64,000 nucleotides of DNA from Amycolatopsis thermophila (GTDB taxonomy: Bacteria; Actinomycetota; Actinomycetes; Mycobacteriales; Pseudonocardiaceae): assembly GCF_030814215.1 (NCBI RefSeq), contig NZ_JAUSUT010000001.1, forward strand, positions 5,642,001 through 5,706,000. The letters run 5' to 3'. A program made the position numbers and the translations under genes. Under the pieces are notes generated by a model. The model saw only the letters and a program-made list of their open reading frames with translations, did no database searches and had not been told where the DNA came from. Positions 51,868 through 60,741 of this stretch are shown one piece after another (position 1 is the first letter of the stretch; every line of letters starts with the position of its first letter).

Positions 51868-53052
51868 TCATCGGTGGACGGCCGGGATCTCCGGTGCCGT
51901 CCGCTTCGCCGGGCGCTTCTCGAGCGCGCCCGAGACCAGCGCGACGCCGAGCCCGGCGGCGGCCAGCGCCGCGCCGATCCAGTTCGGCGCCGTGTAGCCG
52001 AGACCGTGCTCGATCGCGAGCCCGCCCAGCCAGGCGCCGCCCGCGTTGCCGAGGTTGAACGCCCCGATGTTCGCGGCCGAGGCCAGCGCCGGGGCGTCCC
52101 CGGCCTTGGTCATCACCCGGGCCTGCAGCGGCGGCACGGTCGCGAACCCGGCCGCACCGAACAACGCGATCGTGATCGCCGCCGGCAGCTGCGCGTGCGC
52201 GGTGAACACGAACGCGACGAGCACCACGGCCAGTGCGGCCAGGATGGCGTACAGGCTCGGCATCAGCGCGCGGTCGGCGGCCTTGCCCCCGGCGAGGTTG
52301 CCCACCACCAGGCCCCCGCCAAACAGGACGAGCAGCCACGTCACCGCGCCGGGGGAGAAGCCGGCGACCTCGGTCATCATCGGCGCGATGTAGGTGAAGG
52401 AGGCGAACACCCCGGCGAAGCCGAGCGCGGTCATGGCCAGCGCGAGCCACACCTGCGGACGGCGGAACACGGCCAGTTCGGTGCGCAGGCTCTGGCCGTC
52501 GGCGACCGGCCGGCGCGGCACCAGCGCGATGATGCCGAGCAGCGCGATCACGCCGAGACCGGCGACGGCCCAGAAGGTCGAGCGCCAGCCCAGCTGCTGG
52601 CCCAGCGCGGTGCCGGCGGGGACGCCGAGCACGTTGGCGACGGTGAGGCCGGTGAACATGATCGCGATGGCGCCGGCCTGCCGGTTGGGCGCGACCAGCG
52701 ACGCGGCGACGACCGACCCGACGCCGAAGAACGCCCCGTGGGACAGGGCGGCCACCACGCGACCGGTCATGAGCAGACCGTATCCGGGGGCCAGTGCGGA
52801 GACGACGTTGCCCGCGATGAACAACACCATCAGTCCGGTGAGGACGGTCTTGCGCGGGATCTTCGAGCCCAGCGCGGTCAGCAGGGGAGCGCCGACCACG
52901 ACGCCGAGGGCGTAACCGGAGATCAGGAGCCCCGCGGTGGGCACCGTCACGGCGAGATCGGTGGCGACCTCGGGCAGCACGCCCATGATCACGAACTCCG
53001 TCGTGCCGATGCCGAAGGCGGCGATGGCCAGCGCGAGCAGGGCGACAGGCAT
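51868..53052 (-). CDS. MFS transporter (DHA1, AraJ/Cml-like)
   Basis: A 394-residue 12-segment transporter, start ATG 53052. The N-terminus ALLALAIAAFGIGTTEFVIMGVLPEVA is the family hallmark of AraJ and chloramphenicol exporters. It is divergent from a MarR gene, the common arrangement for a regulated drug or sugar exporter, and precedes an aldo/keto reductase gene. Confidence 0.9.
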   Translation of the reverse strand: MPVALLALAIAAFGIGTTEFVIMGVLPEVATDLAVTVPTAGLLISGYALGVVVGAPLLTALGSKIPRKTVLTGLMVLFIAGNVVSALAPGYGLLMTGRVVAALSHGAFFGVGSVVAASLVAPNRQAGAIAIMFTGLTVANVLGVPAGTALGQQLGWRSTFWAVAGLGVIALLGIIALVPRRPVADGQSLRTELAVFRRPQVWLALAMTALGFAGVFASFTYIAPMMTEVAGFSPGAVTWLLVLFGGGLVVGNLAGGKAADRALMPSLYAILAALAVVLVAFVFTAHAQLPAAITIALFGAAGFATVPPLQARVMTKAGDAPALASAANIGAFNLGNAGGAWLGGLAIEHGLGYTAPNWIGAALAAAGLGVALVSGALEKRPAKRTAPEIPAVHR

Positions 53053-53198
53053 GAGGTTCCTTCTGACGAGTCTTTGGGGGTTCTCCGCAACGACCCGCCT
53101 CGACAATAGTTGCACACGCGGGTTATTGCCAACGGCGGCTACACTAGCAGGAAAGAAAGTGGTGGGTAGGCTGGGAGGCCCGGCGGAAGAGGTGGAGC

Positions 53199-53660
53199 GT
53201 GTCACTGCCCGACGACGCGGTCGAAGCCCGCGCACACGGCTGGCGGACCCTGGCGGCGCTGCACGCGCGGATCGAGGACCGGCTCGAGCGCGCCCTGCAG
53301 CGCGAGCACGAGCTGTCCGTCAGCGAGTACACGGTCCTGGAGGTGCTGTCCCGCCAGGACGGCTTCCACCTGCGGATGAACCAGCTCTCCACGGCCGTGG
53401 TGCTGAGCCAGTCCGCGACGACACGGCTGGTGAGCCGGCTCGAGGACCGGGGCCTGCTGCAGCGCTACCTGTGCCCCACCGACCGGCGCGGGATCTACAC
53501 GGAGGTCACGCCGGCGGGCCGCGCCCTGCTGAACGCCGCGAAGCCCACGCACGACCGCGCGCTGACCGGCGCGCTGGCGGAGGCCGAGGAGCTGCCCGAG
53601 CTGGCGCCGCTGGTCACGGCGTTGCAGTCGCTGGAACTGCCGGCCGCCGCGTCACGCTGA
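53199..53660 (+). CDS. MarR family regulator
   Basis: A 153-residue winged-helix regulator starting at GTG 53199. Its core reads MNQLSTAVVLSQSATTRLVSRLEDRGLLQRY. It lacks the OhrR N-terminal Cys. Divergent from the MFS/aldo-keto reductase operon, which it likely represses. The intergenic region is comparatively AT-rich but shows no clean palindrome. Confidence 0.9.
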   Translation: MSLPDDAVEARAHGWRTLAALHARIEDRLERALQREHELSVSEYTVLEVLSRQDGFHLRMNQLSTAVVLSQSATTRLVSRLEDRGLLQRYLCPTDRRGIYTEVTPAGRALLNAAKPTHDRALTGALAEAEELPELAPLVTALQSLELPAAASR

Positions 53661-53974
53661 GGACCGGTCGGCGGGGAAGCGGCCGGGCGGTTCGCGGACC
53701 GCTGGAGGAGGAACCTGGACCGGGGAGCCGGGTTCGGCGGTGTTGGCGACCAGCAGCCGGTCCGGGTGTCGGCTAGGCACTGGATCAACGGCGCGACCCG
53801 CATCGACCTCGACGAGCGGGACGAGTACGTGACCCCCCACGCTCACCGAAGCCAGCCGGCTTCTTCGGAACCCACCTCGGAGCGGGCACCGCCGCCGCGG
53901 GGCGGTGACGCTCTCGCGCTCGTACCGCAAGATCGGAGAAGCGCGCCGCGACGGAACGGTCATAGGGTTCGGGC
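53661..53974. other. Intergenic stretch without recognised gene
   Basis: I see no convincing gene. A 103-codon open frame on the minus strand (53652-53963) is Arg/Pro-rich and overlaps the MarR end, and looks like a GC-rich artefact. The right end carries the promoter of the VOC protein gene. Confidence 0.45.
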
Positions 53975-54382
53975 ATGACGAACCAGATGATCTTCGTGAA
54001 CCTGCCCGTCGCCGATCTCGATCGCGCCAAGAAGTTCTGGGCGGACCTCGGCTACGAGTTCAACCCGCAGTTCACCGACGAGAACGCGGCCTGCCTGGTG
54101 TTCAGCGACACGATCTTCGCGATGCTGCTGAGAACCGAGTTCTTCACGACCTTCACCGGCAAGCAGATCGCCGACAGCGCGAAGTCCACCGAGGTGCTGC
54201 TGGGCCTGTCCGCGGAGAGCCGGGAAGCGGTGGACGCGCTGGTGGACAAGGCCGTCGCGGCCGGCGGGCGGGAGAGCCGCGACCCGATGGACCACGGCGT
54301 CATGTACCAGCGCTCGTTCGAGGACCCGGACGGGCACACCTGGGAGATCATCTGGATGGACCCGGCGAACATCCAGAACTGA
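53975..54382 (+). CDS. VOC family (glyoxalase/bleomycin resistance fold) protein
   Basis: A 135-residue VOC protein. The first repeat starts FVNLPVADLDRAKKFWADLGY and the last strand has DPDGHTWEIIWMDP. It may be a lactoylglutathione-lyase-like, extradiol or resistance protein; the metal ligands are incomplete compared with true glyoxalase I. It is convergent with the HAD gene, with a palindromic repeat between them. Confidence 0.88.
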   Translation: MTNQMIFVNLPVADLDRAKKFWADLGYEFNPQFTDENAACLVFSDTIFAMLLRTEFFTTFTGKQIADSAKSTEVLLGLSAESREAVDALVDKAVAAGGRESRDPMDHGVMYQRSFEDPDGHTWEIIWMDPANIQN

Positions 54383-54386
54383 TCGC

Positions 54387-54411
54387 CGTATAACGACCTA
54401 TACGGCGCGGC
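54387..54411. repeat. 25-bp palindromic repeat, copy 2
   Basis: Identical in all 25 bases to 28812-28836; here a C precedes it, extending the hairpin to CCGTATA/TATACGG. It lies between convergent genes, directly beside the stop of the HAD gene. Confidence 0.7.
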
Positions 54412-55131
54412 TCAGCAGCCCAACCGGTCCGCCAGCTCCGGGAAGCCGGAGACGTGAAGATCGGCCCGGACGTCTCCGGCCCGGTCGGCGGCGTGGTCCG
54501 GACCCTTCTCCCGCGGGCGCTCCAGGAAGGCGGTGCGCAGGCCGGCGGCGCGGGCGCCGTCGAGGTCCCACGCGTGCGCGGCCACCATCAGCACCTCGTG
54601 CGGCGCGACGTCCAGCAGGCCCGCCGCGGTCAGGTACACCTGGGCGGCCGGCTTGTAGGTGCGCGCGAGCTCGGCCGACAGCACGCAGTCGAACCGCAGG
54701 TCGGCGGCCTTGAGCAGGTGCGTCATCAGCGCGAAGCCGCCGTTGGACAGCGCGGCGACGACGTACCGCGACCGCAGCCGCGCCAGGCCCTCGGCCGAGT
54801 CCGGCCACGCGGGCAGCCGGTGCCAGGCCCGCACCAGCCGGGCCCGCGCCTGCTCGTCCACCTTCCCGGCCACGCCGTGCGTTTCGAGGAGCCCGTCCAG
54901 GGACTCGCGGTGCAGGGTGTCCAGGTAGGCCCATTCGCGCGAACCGTCCAGTACCCGCCGCATCGAGGGCAGGTACTCCTCGCGCCAGGCGGAGGCGAAC
55001 CCGCCCGGGTCCAGCTCGACGCCGGCCGCGCCGAACACCTCGGCCACCTGGTCGCGCACCCCGCTGTACCAGTCCACGGTGGTGCCGAAGATGTCGCACG
55101 CGATCACGCGCACGTCGCTGACGTCGCTCAT
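54412..55131 (-). CDS. Haloacid dehalogenase, type II
   Basis: A 239-residue HAD-fold hydrolase. The nucleophile Asp is in ACDIFGTTVDW, the Ser/Thr motif in AALSNGGF, and Lys in ARTYKPAAQVY, matching L-2-haloacid dehalogenases. Its ATG overlaps the stop of the XRE/cupin gene (ATGA), so they are translationally coupled. It probably acts on a small haloacid or a phosphate ester. Confidence 0.88.
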   Translation of the reverse strand: MSDVSDVRVIACDIFGTTVDWYSGVRDQVAEVFGAAGVELDPGGFASAWREEYLPSMRRVLDGSREWAYLDTLHRESLDGLLETHGVAGKVDEQARARLVRAWHRLPAWPDSAEGLARLRSRYVVAALSNGGFALMTHLLKAADLRFDCVLSAELARTYKPAAQVYLTAAGLLDVAPHEVLMVAAHAWDLDGARAAGLRTAFLERPREKGPDHAADRAGDVRADLHVSGFPELADRLGC

Positions 55132-55730
55132 GACTCACCTTTCGGTCGTGCCCGGACGTGCACCCGTTCGCCCTGCGGGCCGAACAGGCTCAGCACCTCC
55201 GCGGTGTCCGGGCCGGGGTTGCCGAACCAGTGCGGGGTGCGCGTGTCGAACTCGGCGGCCTCACCCGGGGTGAGCACCACGTCGTGCTCGCCGAGCACCA
55301 GCCGCAGCCGCCCGTTGAGGACGTAGAGCCATTCGTAGCCCTCGTGCACCTGCCGGTCGGGCGCGGCCGACGGCTGCCCGGGCGGGTAGATCATCTTGTA
55401 CGCCTGCAGTCCGCCCGGCCGCCGCGTCAGCGGCAGGAACGTGATGCCGTGGCGCACGACCGGCCGCGCGTGCACCCGCGGATCACCGGTGGCCGGCGCG
55501 CCGACCAGTTCGTCGAGCGTGACCTGGTGGACCCGCGCCAGGGGGAGCAGCAGCTCCAGCGTCGGCCTGCGGCCGCCGGACTCCAGCCGGGACAGCGTGC
55601 TGACCGAGATCCCGGTGGCCGAGGCCAGCTGCGCCAGCGTCACCCGCCGCTGTTTGCGCAGCGCCCGCAGCCGCGGCCCGACCGCGGCGAGCACGTCCTC
55701 GGAGATCTCCCCGTCGCCCACCCCGCCCAT
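55128..55730 (-). CDS. XRE family regulator with C-terminal cupin
   Basis: A 200-residue protein. The N-terminal helix-turn-helix reads VTLAQLASATGISVSTLSRLESG, and the C-terminal cupin has HEGYEWLYVLNGRLRLVLGEH and a later DTRTPHWFGN. This HTH-cupin architecture senses small molecules. It is the leader of a two-gene operon with the HAD gene. ATG 55730 is the likely start. Confidence 0.88.
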   Translation of the reverse strand: MGGVGDGEISEDVLAAVGPRLRALRKQRRVTLAQLASATGISVSTLSRLESGGRRPTLELLLPLARVHQVTLDELVGAPATGDPRVHARPVVRHGITFLPLTRRPGGLQAYKMIYPPGQPSAAPDRQVHEGYEWLYVLNGRLRLVLGEHDVVLTPGEAAEFDTRTPHWFGNPGPDTAEVLSLFGPQGERVHVRARPKGES

Positions 55731-55853
55731 CTTGCCGCAGGGAAAACGGACCCGGGCGCGGCGCGCCAGCGCGGGAAGCCCCGCGGTCGTAACGGTGACG
55801 GCCGGGCGGACGACTTCGACAGCATTCGCCCCCGGGGGAAGGGAAGGCGTGCC

Positions 55854-57665
55854 ATGTGCGGAATCGTGGGATACCTGGGCCACCGGCCCGCACTGCCGAT
55901 CCTGCTGGAAGGGCTGCGCAGGCTCGAGTACCGGGGGTACGACTCGGCGGGTGTCGCGCTGGGGCGCGACGGCAGGCTGCTGGTGCGCAAGGCCGCCGTG
56001 CGCGTCTCGGAGTTGACGCGGCTGACCGCGAACCTCGCCGGCAGCACCACCGGCATCGCGCACACCCGGTGGGCCACGCACGGCCCGGCGACCGCCACCA
56101 ACGCCCACCCGCACACCGACTCCGGACGCCGGATCGCGGTGGTGCACAACGGGATCATCGAGAACGCGACCGCGCTCCGGGCGACGCTCAGCGCGTCCGG
56201 TGTGCGGCTGGTCTCCGACACCGACAGCGAGGTCCTCGCCCACCTGATCGCCGCGGCGGCCGCGCGCGGCGGCACCCTGACCGAGTCGGTGCGCACCGCC
56301 CTGGCCGACGTCGAGGGCACTTACGGGCTGCTGGTCCTCGACGCCGAACGACCGGACGTGCTGGTCGCCGCCCGGCACGGCAGCCCGCTCGTGCTGGGGC
56401 TGGGGGACCGCGAGATGTTCGTGGCCTCGGACCTGGCCGCGCTCGTGCGGCACACCCAGCAGGTGATCTACCTCGAGGACGGCGAGCTGGCCACGGTGCG
56501 GGCCGACGGGTACGAGACCGGCAGCGGCGCCGCGCGTGAACCGACCGTGGTGGAGGACCTGCCGGCCGACTACGAGCTGGGCGGATACCCCGACTACATG
56601 GCCAAGGAGATCGCCGAACAGCCGGAGGCCGCCGAGCGGGTCCTGCGGGGGCGCCTGGACGAGCGCCTGGGCACGGCCCGCTTGGACGGGCTCCGCCTCA
56701 CCGCGCGGGAGCTGCGCGGGATCCGCCGGGTCAAGTTCCTCGGCTGCGGGTCGGCCTACTACGCCGGGCAGATCGGTGCGGGCCTGGTCGAGGAGCTGGC
56801 CCGGGTGCCCGCCGACGCGGAACCGGCCGCCGAGTTCCGCTACCGCAACCCGGTGGTCGACCCGCACTGCCTCTACGTGGCCGTCAGCCAGTCCGGGGAG
56901 ACGGCCGACACCCTGGCCACCGTGGAGGAGCTGCGGCGCAAGGGCGGCCGCGTGGCCGGCGCGGTCAACGTCGTCGGCTCGGCCATCGCGCGGGAGTGCG
57001 ACAGCGGCGTGTTCCTGCACGCCGGGCCGGAGATCTCGGTGGCCTCGACGAAGGCGTTCACGAACATGGCGCTGTCGTTCGCGCTGCTGGCACTGACGCT
57101 GGGTCGCGTCCGGGACCTCTCGCTGGGGGAGGGCAGGCGGATCGCGGCCGGGCTCGCCGCGCTGCCGGAGCTGATCGGCCGGGTGCTGGCGGAGGAGGAC
57201 CGGGTCGCCTCCCTGGCCGGGCGGTTCGCCGACGCCGCGCACGTCTTCTTCCTCGGCCGGGTCCGCGGCTGGCCGGTGGCGCGCGAAGGCGCGCAGAAGC
57301 TCAAGGAGATCTCCTACGTGCACGCCGAGGCCTACCAGTCCTCGGAGCTCAAACACGGCCCGCTGGCGCTGGTCGACCCGGCGATGCCCAGCGTGGTCCT
57401 GGTACCCGACGACGACCTGGCGGCCAAGAACCTCGGCACGATCGAACAGGTCAAGGCCCGCGGCGGCCCGGTCGTCGCGGTCACCACCGCCGATCTGCCG
57501 CTGCCGCAGGCGGACGAGGTCGTCCGCCTGCCCTCGGCGGGGCCGGAGCTCGACCCGATCCTGATGACCATCCCGCTGCAGATGCTGGCCTACCACGTGG
57601 CGCGCAAGCTCGGCCGCGACATCGACAAACCCCGCAACCTGGCCAAGAGCGTCACCGTGGAGTAG
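55854..57665 (+). CDS. glmS: Glucosamine-fructose-6-phosphate aminotransferase (isomerising)
   Basis: A 603-residue GlmS. It starts MCGIVGYLG with the N-terminal nucleophile Cys2, followed by THGPATATNAHPH for glutamine binding. Two SIS domains follow, with CGSAYYAG and VSQSGETADT, and the C-terminus KSVTVE is the canonical glutamine/ammonia-channel end. It makes glucosamine 6-phosphate for cell-wall synthesis. The gene stands alone with a GGAAGG site, away from cell-wall genes, so it may be a second copy. Confidence 0.95.
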   Translation: MCGIVGYLGHRPALPILLEGLRRLEYRGYDSAGVALGRDGRLLVRKAAVRVSELTRLTANLAGSTTGIAHTRWATHGPATATNAHPHTDSGRRIAVVHNGIIENATALRATLSASGVRLVSDTDSEVLAHLIAAAAARGGTLTESVRTALADVEGTYGLLVLDAERPDVLVAARHGSPLVLGLGDREMFVASDLAALVRHTQQVIYLEDGELATVRADGYETGSGAAREPTVVEDLPADYELGGYPDYMAKEIAEQPEAAERVLRGRLDERLGTARLDGLRLTARELRGIRRVKFLGCGSAYYAGQIGAGLVEELARVPADAEPAAEFRYRNPVVDPHCLYVAVSQSGETADTLATVEELRRKGGRVAGAVNVVGSAIARECDSGVFLHAGPEISVASTKAFTNMALSFALLALTLGRVRDLSLGEGRRIAAGLAALPELIGRVLAEEDRVASLAGRFADAAHVFFLGRVRGWPVAREGAQKLKEISYVHAEAYQSSELKHGPLALVDPAMPSVVLVPDDDLAAKNLGTIEQVKARGGPVVAVTTADLPLPQADEVVRLPSAGPELDPILMTIPLQMLAYHVARKLGRDIDKPRNLAKSVTVE

Positions 57666-57685
57666 TTATTCTAGTGCTAGAGTAA
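57666..57685. promoter_or_regulatory. PadR operator candidate
   Basis: TTATTCTAG-TG-CTAGAGTAA is a near-perfect palindrome (8 of 9 pairs). It starts just after the glmS stop and ends 4 bp before the PadR GTG. A -10-like TAGAGT inside the right arm puts transcription at or near the start codon, so the mRNA may be leaderless. This is the pattern expected of autoregulation. Confidence 0.6.
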
Positions 57686-57689
57686 ACGG

Positions 57690-58235
57690 GTGGCCCCCTC
57701 GCTGACGCCCGCGGAGCTGACCCTGCTCGGGTTGCTCGTGGAGAAAACCCGGCACGGCTACGAGCTGGACGAGGTCATCACCGCACGCGGCATGCGCGAG
57801 TGGACCGAGATCGGGTTCAGCTCGATCTACTACCTCCTGGGGCGGCTCCGGGACCGCGGCCTCATCACCGAGGTCGCCGCGCCGGGCACCGGCCGGGCCA
57901 AGGCCCGCAAGGTGTTCGGGCCGACCGCGCAGGGCCGGCGGGTGTGCGCGGCCGAGGCCGAGGCGGCCCTCGCCGAACTGCGGCCGGTGTTCCCGCCCGT
58001 CCTGGTCGGACTGGCGAGCCAGCCCGTCGTCCCGCCCGACCGCGTGCGTGCCGCCCTGGCCCAGCGCGCTACGGCGCTGGAGGAACGCGTTGCCGCCGTG
58101 CGCCGCGCAGCGCGGGCTCAGGCGGGTGCACCCGCGCACGTCCGGGCGATCTTCGACCATTCGCTCCACCAGCTCACCGCCGAACAACAGTGGCTGTCGG
58201 ACTACCGCGCAGCACTCGACGAAGGAGACACCTGA
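57690..58235 (+). CDS. PadR family regulator
   Basis: A 181-residue PadR-type regulator, GTG start. The winged helix reads ELTLLGLLVEKTRHGYELDEVI with SSIYYLLGRLRDRGLI, and a helical C-terminal dimerisation arm follows. It forms an operon with a GyrI-like gene 3 bp downstream, a pairing in which the GyrI-like protein may bind the effector. Confidence 0.9.
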   Translation: MAPSLTPAELTLLGLLVEKTRHGYELDEVITARGMREWTEIGFSSIYYLLGRLRDRGLITEVAAPGTGRAKARKVFGPTAQGRRVCAAEAEAALAELRPVFPPVLVGLASQPVVPPDRVRAALAQRATALEERVAAVRRAARAQAGAPAHVRAIFDHSLHQLTAEQQWLSDYRAALDEGDT

Positions 58236-58237
58236 CC

Positions 58238-58855
58238 GTGCCGCCCTACGACCCGAAACGGGAGCTGAAAGCGCTCTACGCGCCGAAGAACACCGAGTGG
58301 GCGCTGGTCGACGTGCCCGAGCAGCAGTTCATCGCCATCGACGGCAGCGGCGACCCCAACACCTCCGCCGAATACGCGCGCGCCGTCGAAGCCCTCTACA
58401 CCGTGGCCTACACCATCAAGTTCGCCGTCAAACGCGGCGGCGGCCGGGAATTCACCGTGGCGCCCCTGGAGGGCCTGTGGTGGGCCGAGGACTACGCGGC
58501 CTTCACCCGGCGCGACAAGGACTCCTGGCACTGGACGATGATGATCAGCCAGCCGCCGTGGGTGGGCGAGGACGTGGTCGACGACGCCCGCGACACCGCG
58601 CTGGCCAGGAAAAGGCTTCCCGCGATCGGCGAAATTCGCCACCACACCCTGCGCGAAGGACGCTGCGCCCAGGTCTTCCACGTCGGCTCCTACGACGACG
58701 AAGGACCGGTGCTGGCCCGCCTCGGCAGCTTCCTCGACGCGCACGGTCTCCGCCACGCCGGTCTGCACCACGAGATCTACCTCAGCGACGCGCGCCGGAC
58801 CGAGCCCGCCCGCCTGCGCACGGTCCTGCGCCAGCCCGTCGAACCCCTCGGCTGA
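58238..58855 (+). CDS. GyrI-like small-molecule binding protein
   Basis: A 205-residue protein of the GyrI/AraC ligand-domain superfamily, GTG start after GAAGGAGA. It opens DPKRELKALYAPKNTEWALVDV and contains LWWAEDYAAF and a late HEIYLSDARR typical of the family (also named by E. coli SbmC). It may bind a drug or hydrolyse cyclopropanoid compounds. Co-transcribed with the PadR gene. Confidence 0.85.
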   Translation: MPPYDPKRELKALYAPKNTEWALVDVPEQQFIAIDGSGDPNTSAEYARAVEALYTVAYTIKFAVKRGGGREFTVAPLEGLWWAEDYAAFTRRDKDSWHWTMMISQPPWVGEDVVDDARDTALARKRLPAIGEIRHHTLREGRCAQVFHVGSYDDEGPVLARLGSFLDAHGLRHAGLHHEIYLSDARRTEPARLRTVLRQPVEPLG

Positions 58856-58976
58856 GCGGCCCGGTCCTTCGCGGGGACGTCGGCCTCCCGGACCGGGGAC
58901 CGAGTGCTCTTCGCCGGGGCGCGCCCGGCCGTGAAGCTGGTCGTGGGTCACCGGGCCCGGAACGCGGAGAGCGATC

Positions 58977-59645
58977 ATGAACCACGCGATCACCGGCGAC
59001 AGCGTCGTCGCCGGCGTGGACGGACCTCCGGGCTCGACGCGGGCCGTCGAGTGGGCTGCGCGGGAGGCGTCGCGGATGCACCGGCCGCTGATCCTCGTGC
59101 ATCAGGTGTACGCGAAGCCGCTGCTGGGCGCGCCATTTGCCCGGCGGGCTGCTCCCCGGGTGCGGGTCACCGTCGAGTCGAGTCTGGACGGTCCGATCCC
59201 GTTGCTGGTCAACAAGTCCGGAACGGCGCGCGTGGTGGCGCTGGGTTTGGCCGACCGCAGCGCGCTGCGCGACCTGCTGGCCGTGCACGGGCGTTCGCCG
59301 GTCACGGTCGTCCACAGGCGCGAGCCGGCGGGGCCCGCTGGTCGCGGTGGACACTGTGGAGCGAATTCGACCTGGCCGAGGCGTTCGGGTTCGTGCCCGA
59401 CCCGTTCGGCACCGCGCCGCGCGACGACGCCGGGCGTGAGGTGCTGGACCGTTCCCCGGCCGCGTGGCGGGTCGAGTACCCCGAGATCGAGGTGCGGCCG
59501 GTGAGCGAACGCGAGCAGCCGCGAGCACGGCTGCTGGAGTGGAGTGCGCAGGCGCAGCCGAGGCCGCGGGGGATTCCGCGGCATGCTGCTCGATTCGACC
59601 ACCCAGGCCCTGATCCACCACGCCGAATGCCCCGTGCTGATCGCC
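58977..59645 (+). pseudogene. Universal stress protein, frame-broken remnant
   Basis: A first open frame begins as a normal universal stress protein: VVAGVDGPPGSTRAVEWAAR then LILVHQVY, but the ATP-binding middle is missing and the frame changes near 59330. Segments of a second USP domain follow in other frames (FDLAEAFGFVPDPFG; then RGRGGFRGMLLDSTTQALIH and AECPVLIAW, a motif typical of the C-terminus). At least two frameshifts and a deletion separate the parts, so this is a decayed tandem-domain USP gene. Confidence 0.75.
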
Positions 59646-59812
59646 TGGTCGCGCCTCGATCAGGGACTTCTTGCGCCCTTGTGCCCGGCGCCCCTCCCGC
59701 GTTCCCCGGGGGACCGTCGTGCACGCTGAGGAGCGCGGAGCGACCGACCCGGGAGGAGTCCGCTGTGGACGGTGCGGGCCGCGAGAGCGACCGCCGCCCA
59801 CTCGCCGGCCGA

Positions 59813-60700
59813 CTACGCCGACCGCGCCAGCGCGGTCTCGATGACCTCGCGGCTGTCCACGTGCAACGCCTCCGCCGCGCTGCGCCCGGTCGCGGCCAGG
59901 TACGCGTCCACGAGCCGGTTGCCCACCGCGTAGCCGGCGCCGGCGGGCAGCCCGACCGGCGTCGCGCCGAACCGCGCGGCCGCCTCGTCGCCGTGCACCC
60001 ACGCGGTGAAGTTCCGCATGCCGGTCACTCCCAGTCCCTCCACGACCTTGGCGAACACCGCGTCGTCGTGCAGGTGCGGCACGCCGAGGCGGGCGTAGCC
60101 GAGCTCGTCGCCGTAGAGCTGGCGGGCGAAGGCGTCGGCCAGCCCCTCGGACACCACCTGCTCGCCGACGGTGACCGTCGCCGGATCCCACACCACGCCG
60201 CCCTCGGCGTAGCGGAGGTTGTGGTGCAGCTCGTGCACCGCCGTCGCCTCCAGGCGCGCCAGGTTCTCCGGGTAGGGCCAGAAGTTGAGGAACAGGTAGC
60301 CGGGCACGCTGCCGTTCGCCGTCATGCCGAGGGCGGGGCCCATGAAGTAGGCGTCCCCCGGGTCGCCCAGGACGATGAGGACGGTGACGTCCGGGACGGT
60401 GATGCCGGGGGTGGCCGCCAGTTGCACGGCGAGGGCGTCCTCCAGTGCGTGCTCGATCCGGGGCCACGCGTCGGCGTCGTGCAACGCCTCCAGCGCCTCC
60501 CGGCAGGGCTCCTCGTCGCGGTCGAGCGGGAACCCCGATCCCATCCGGTGCATCGCAACGAGGTCCACCTCGCCCGGGAAGTACCGGTACATGCCTGCGG
60601 CGGGCGCCAGCATGGCCCGCAGGAGCGCGGCGCGGTCGGCCGGCGGGGCGCGCAGGATGTCGCGCATGGCGGGGCAGGTGTCCAGGACCGTGATCGTCAT
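59813..60700 (-). CDS. DUF2268 Zn-protease-like protein
   Basis: A 295-residue protein of the DUF2268 family. The motif ATAVHELHHNLRY is the zinc site, followed at a distance by a second Glu in VSEGLADAFARQLYG. Such proteins are predicted metallopeptidases of unknown substrate. It lies 41 bp downstream of the DUF885 gene on the same strand, so the two peptidase-like genes may be one operon. Confidence 0.82.
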   Translation of the reverse strand: MTITVLDTCPAMRDILRAPPADRAALLRAMLAPAAGMYRYFPGEVDLVAMHRMGSGFPLDRDEEPCREALEALHDADAWPRIEHALEDALAVQLAATPGITVPDVTVLIVLGDPGDAYFMGPALGMTANGSVPGYLFLNFWPYPENLARLEATAVHELHHNLRYAEGGVVWDPATVTVGEQVVSEGLADAFARQLYGDELGYARLGVPHLHDDAVFAKVVEGLGVTGMRNFTAWVHGDEAAARFGATPVGLPAGAGYAVGNRLVDAYLAATGRSAAEALHVDSREVIETALARSA

Positions 60701-60741
60701 GCCGACGACGGTAAGGTCTCCAGTGGCGGGAGACTCAAGCG

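Noticed and set aside
53102..53150. An operator palindrome between the MFS and MarR genes
   Set aside because: Only short GTTG/CAAC arms could be matched at uneven spacing, no better than chance.
53652..53963. A 103-codon open frame on the minus strand
   Set aside because: Overlaps the MarR gene end, has no ribosome-binding site, and is Arg/Pro-rich.
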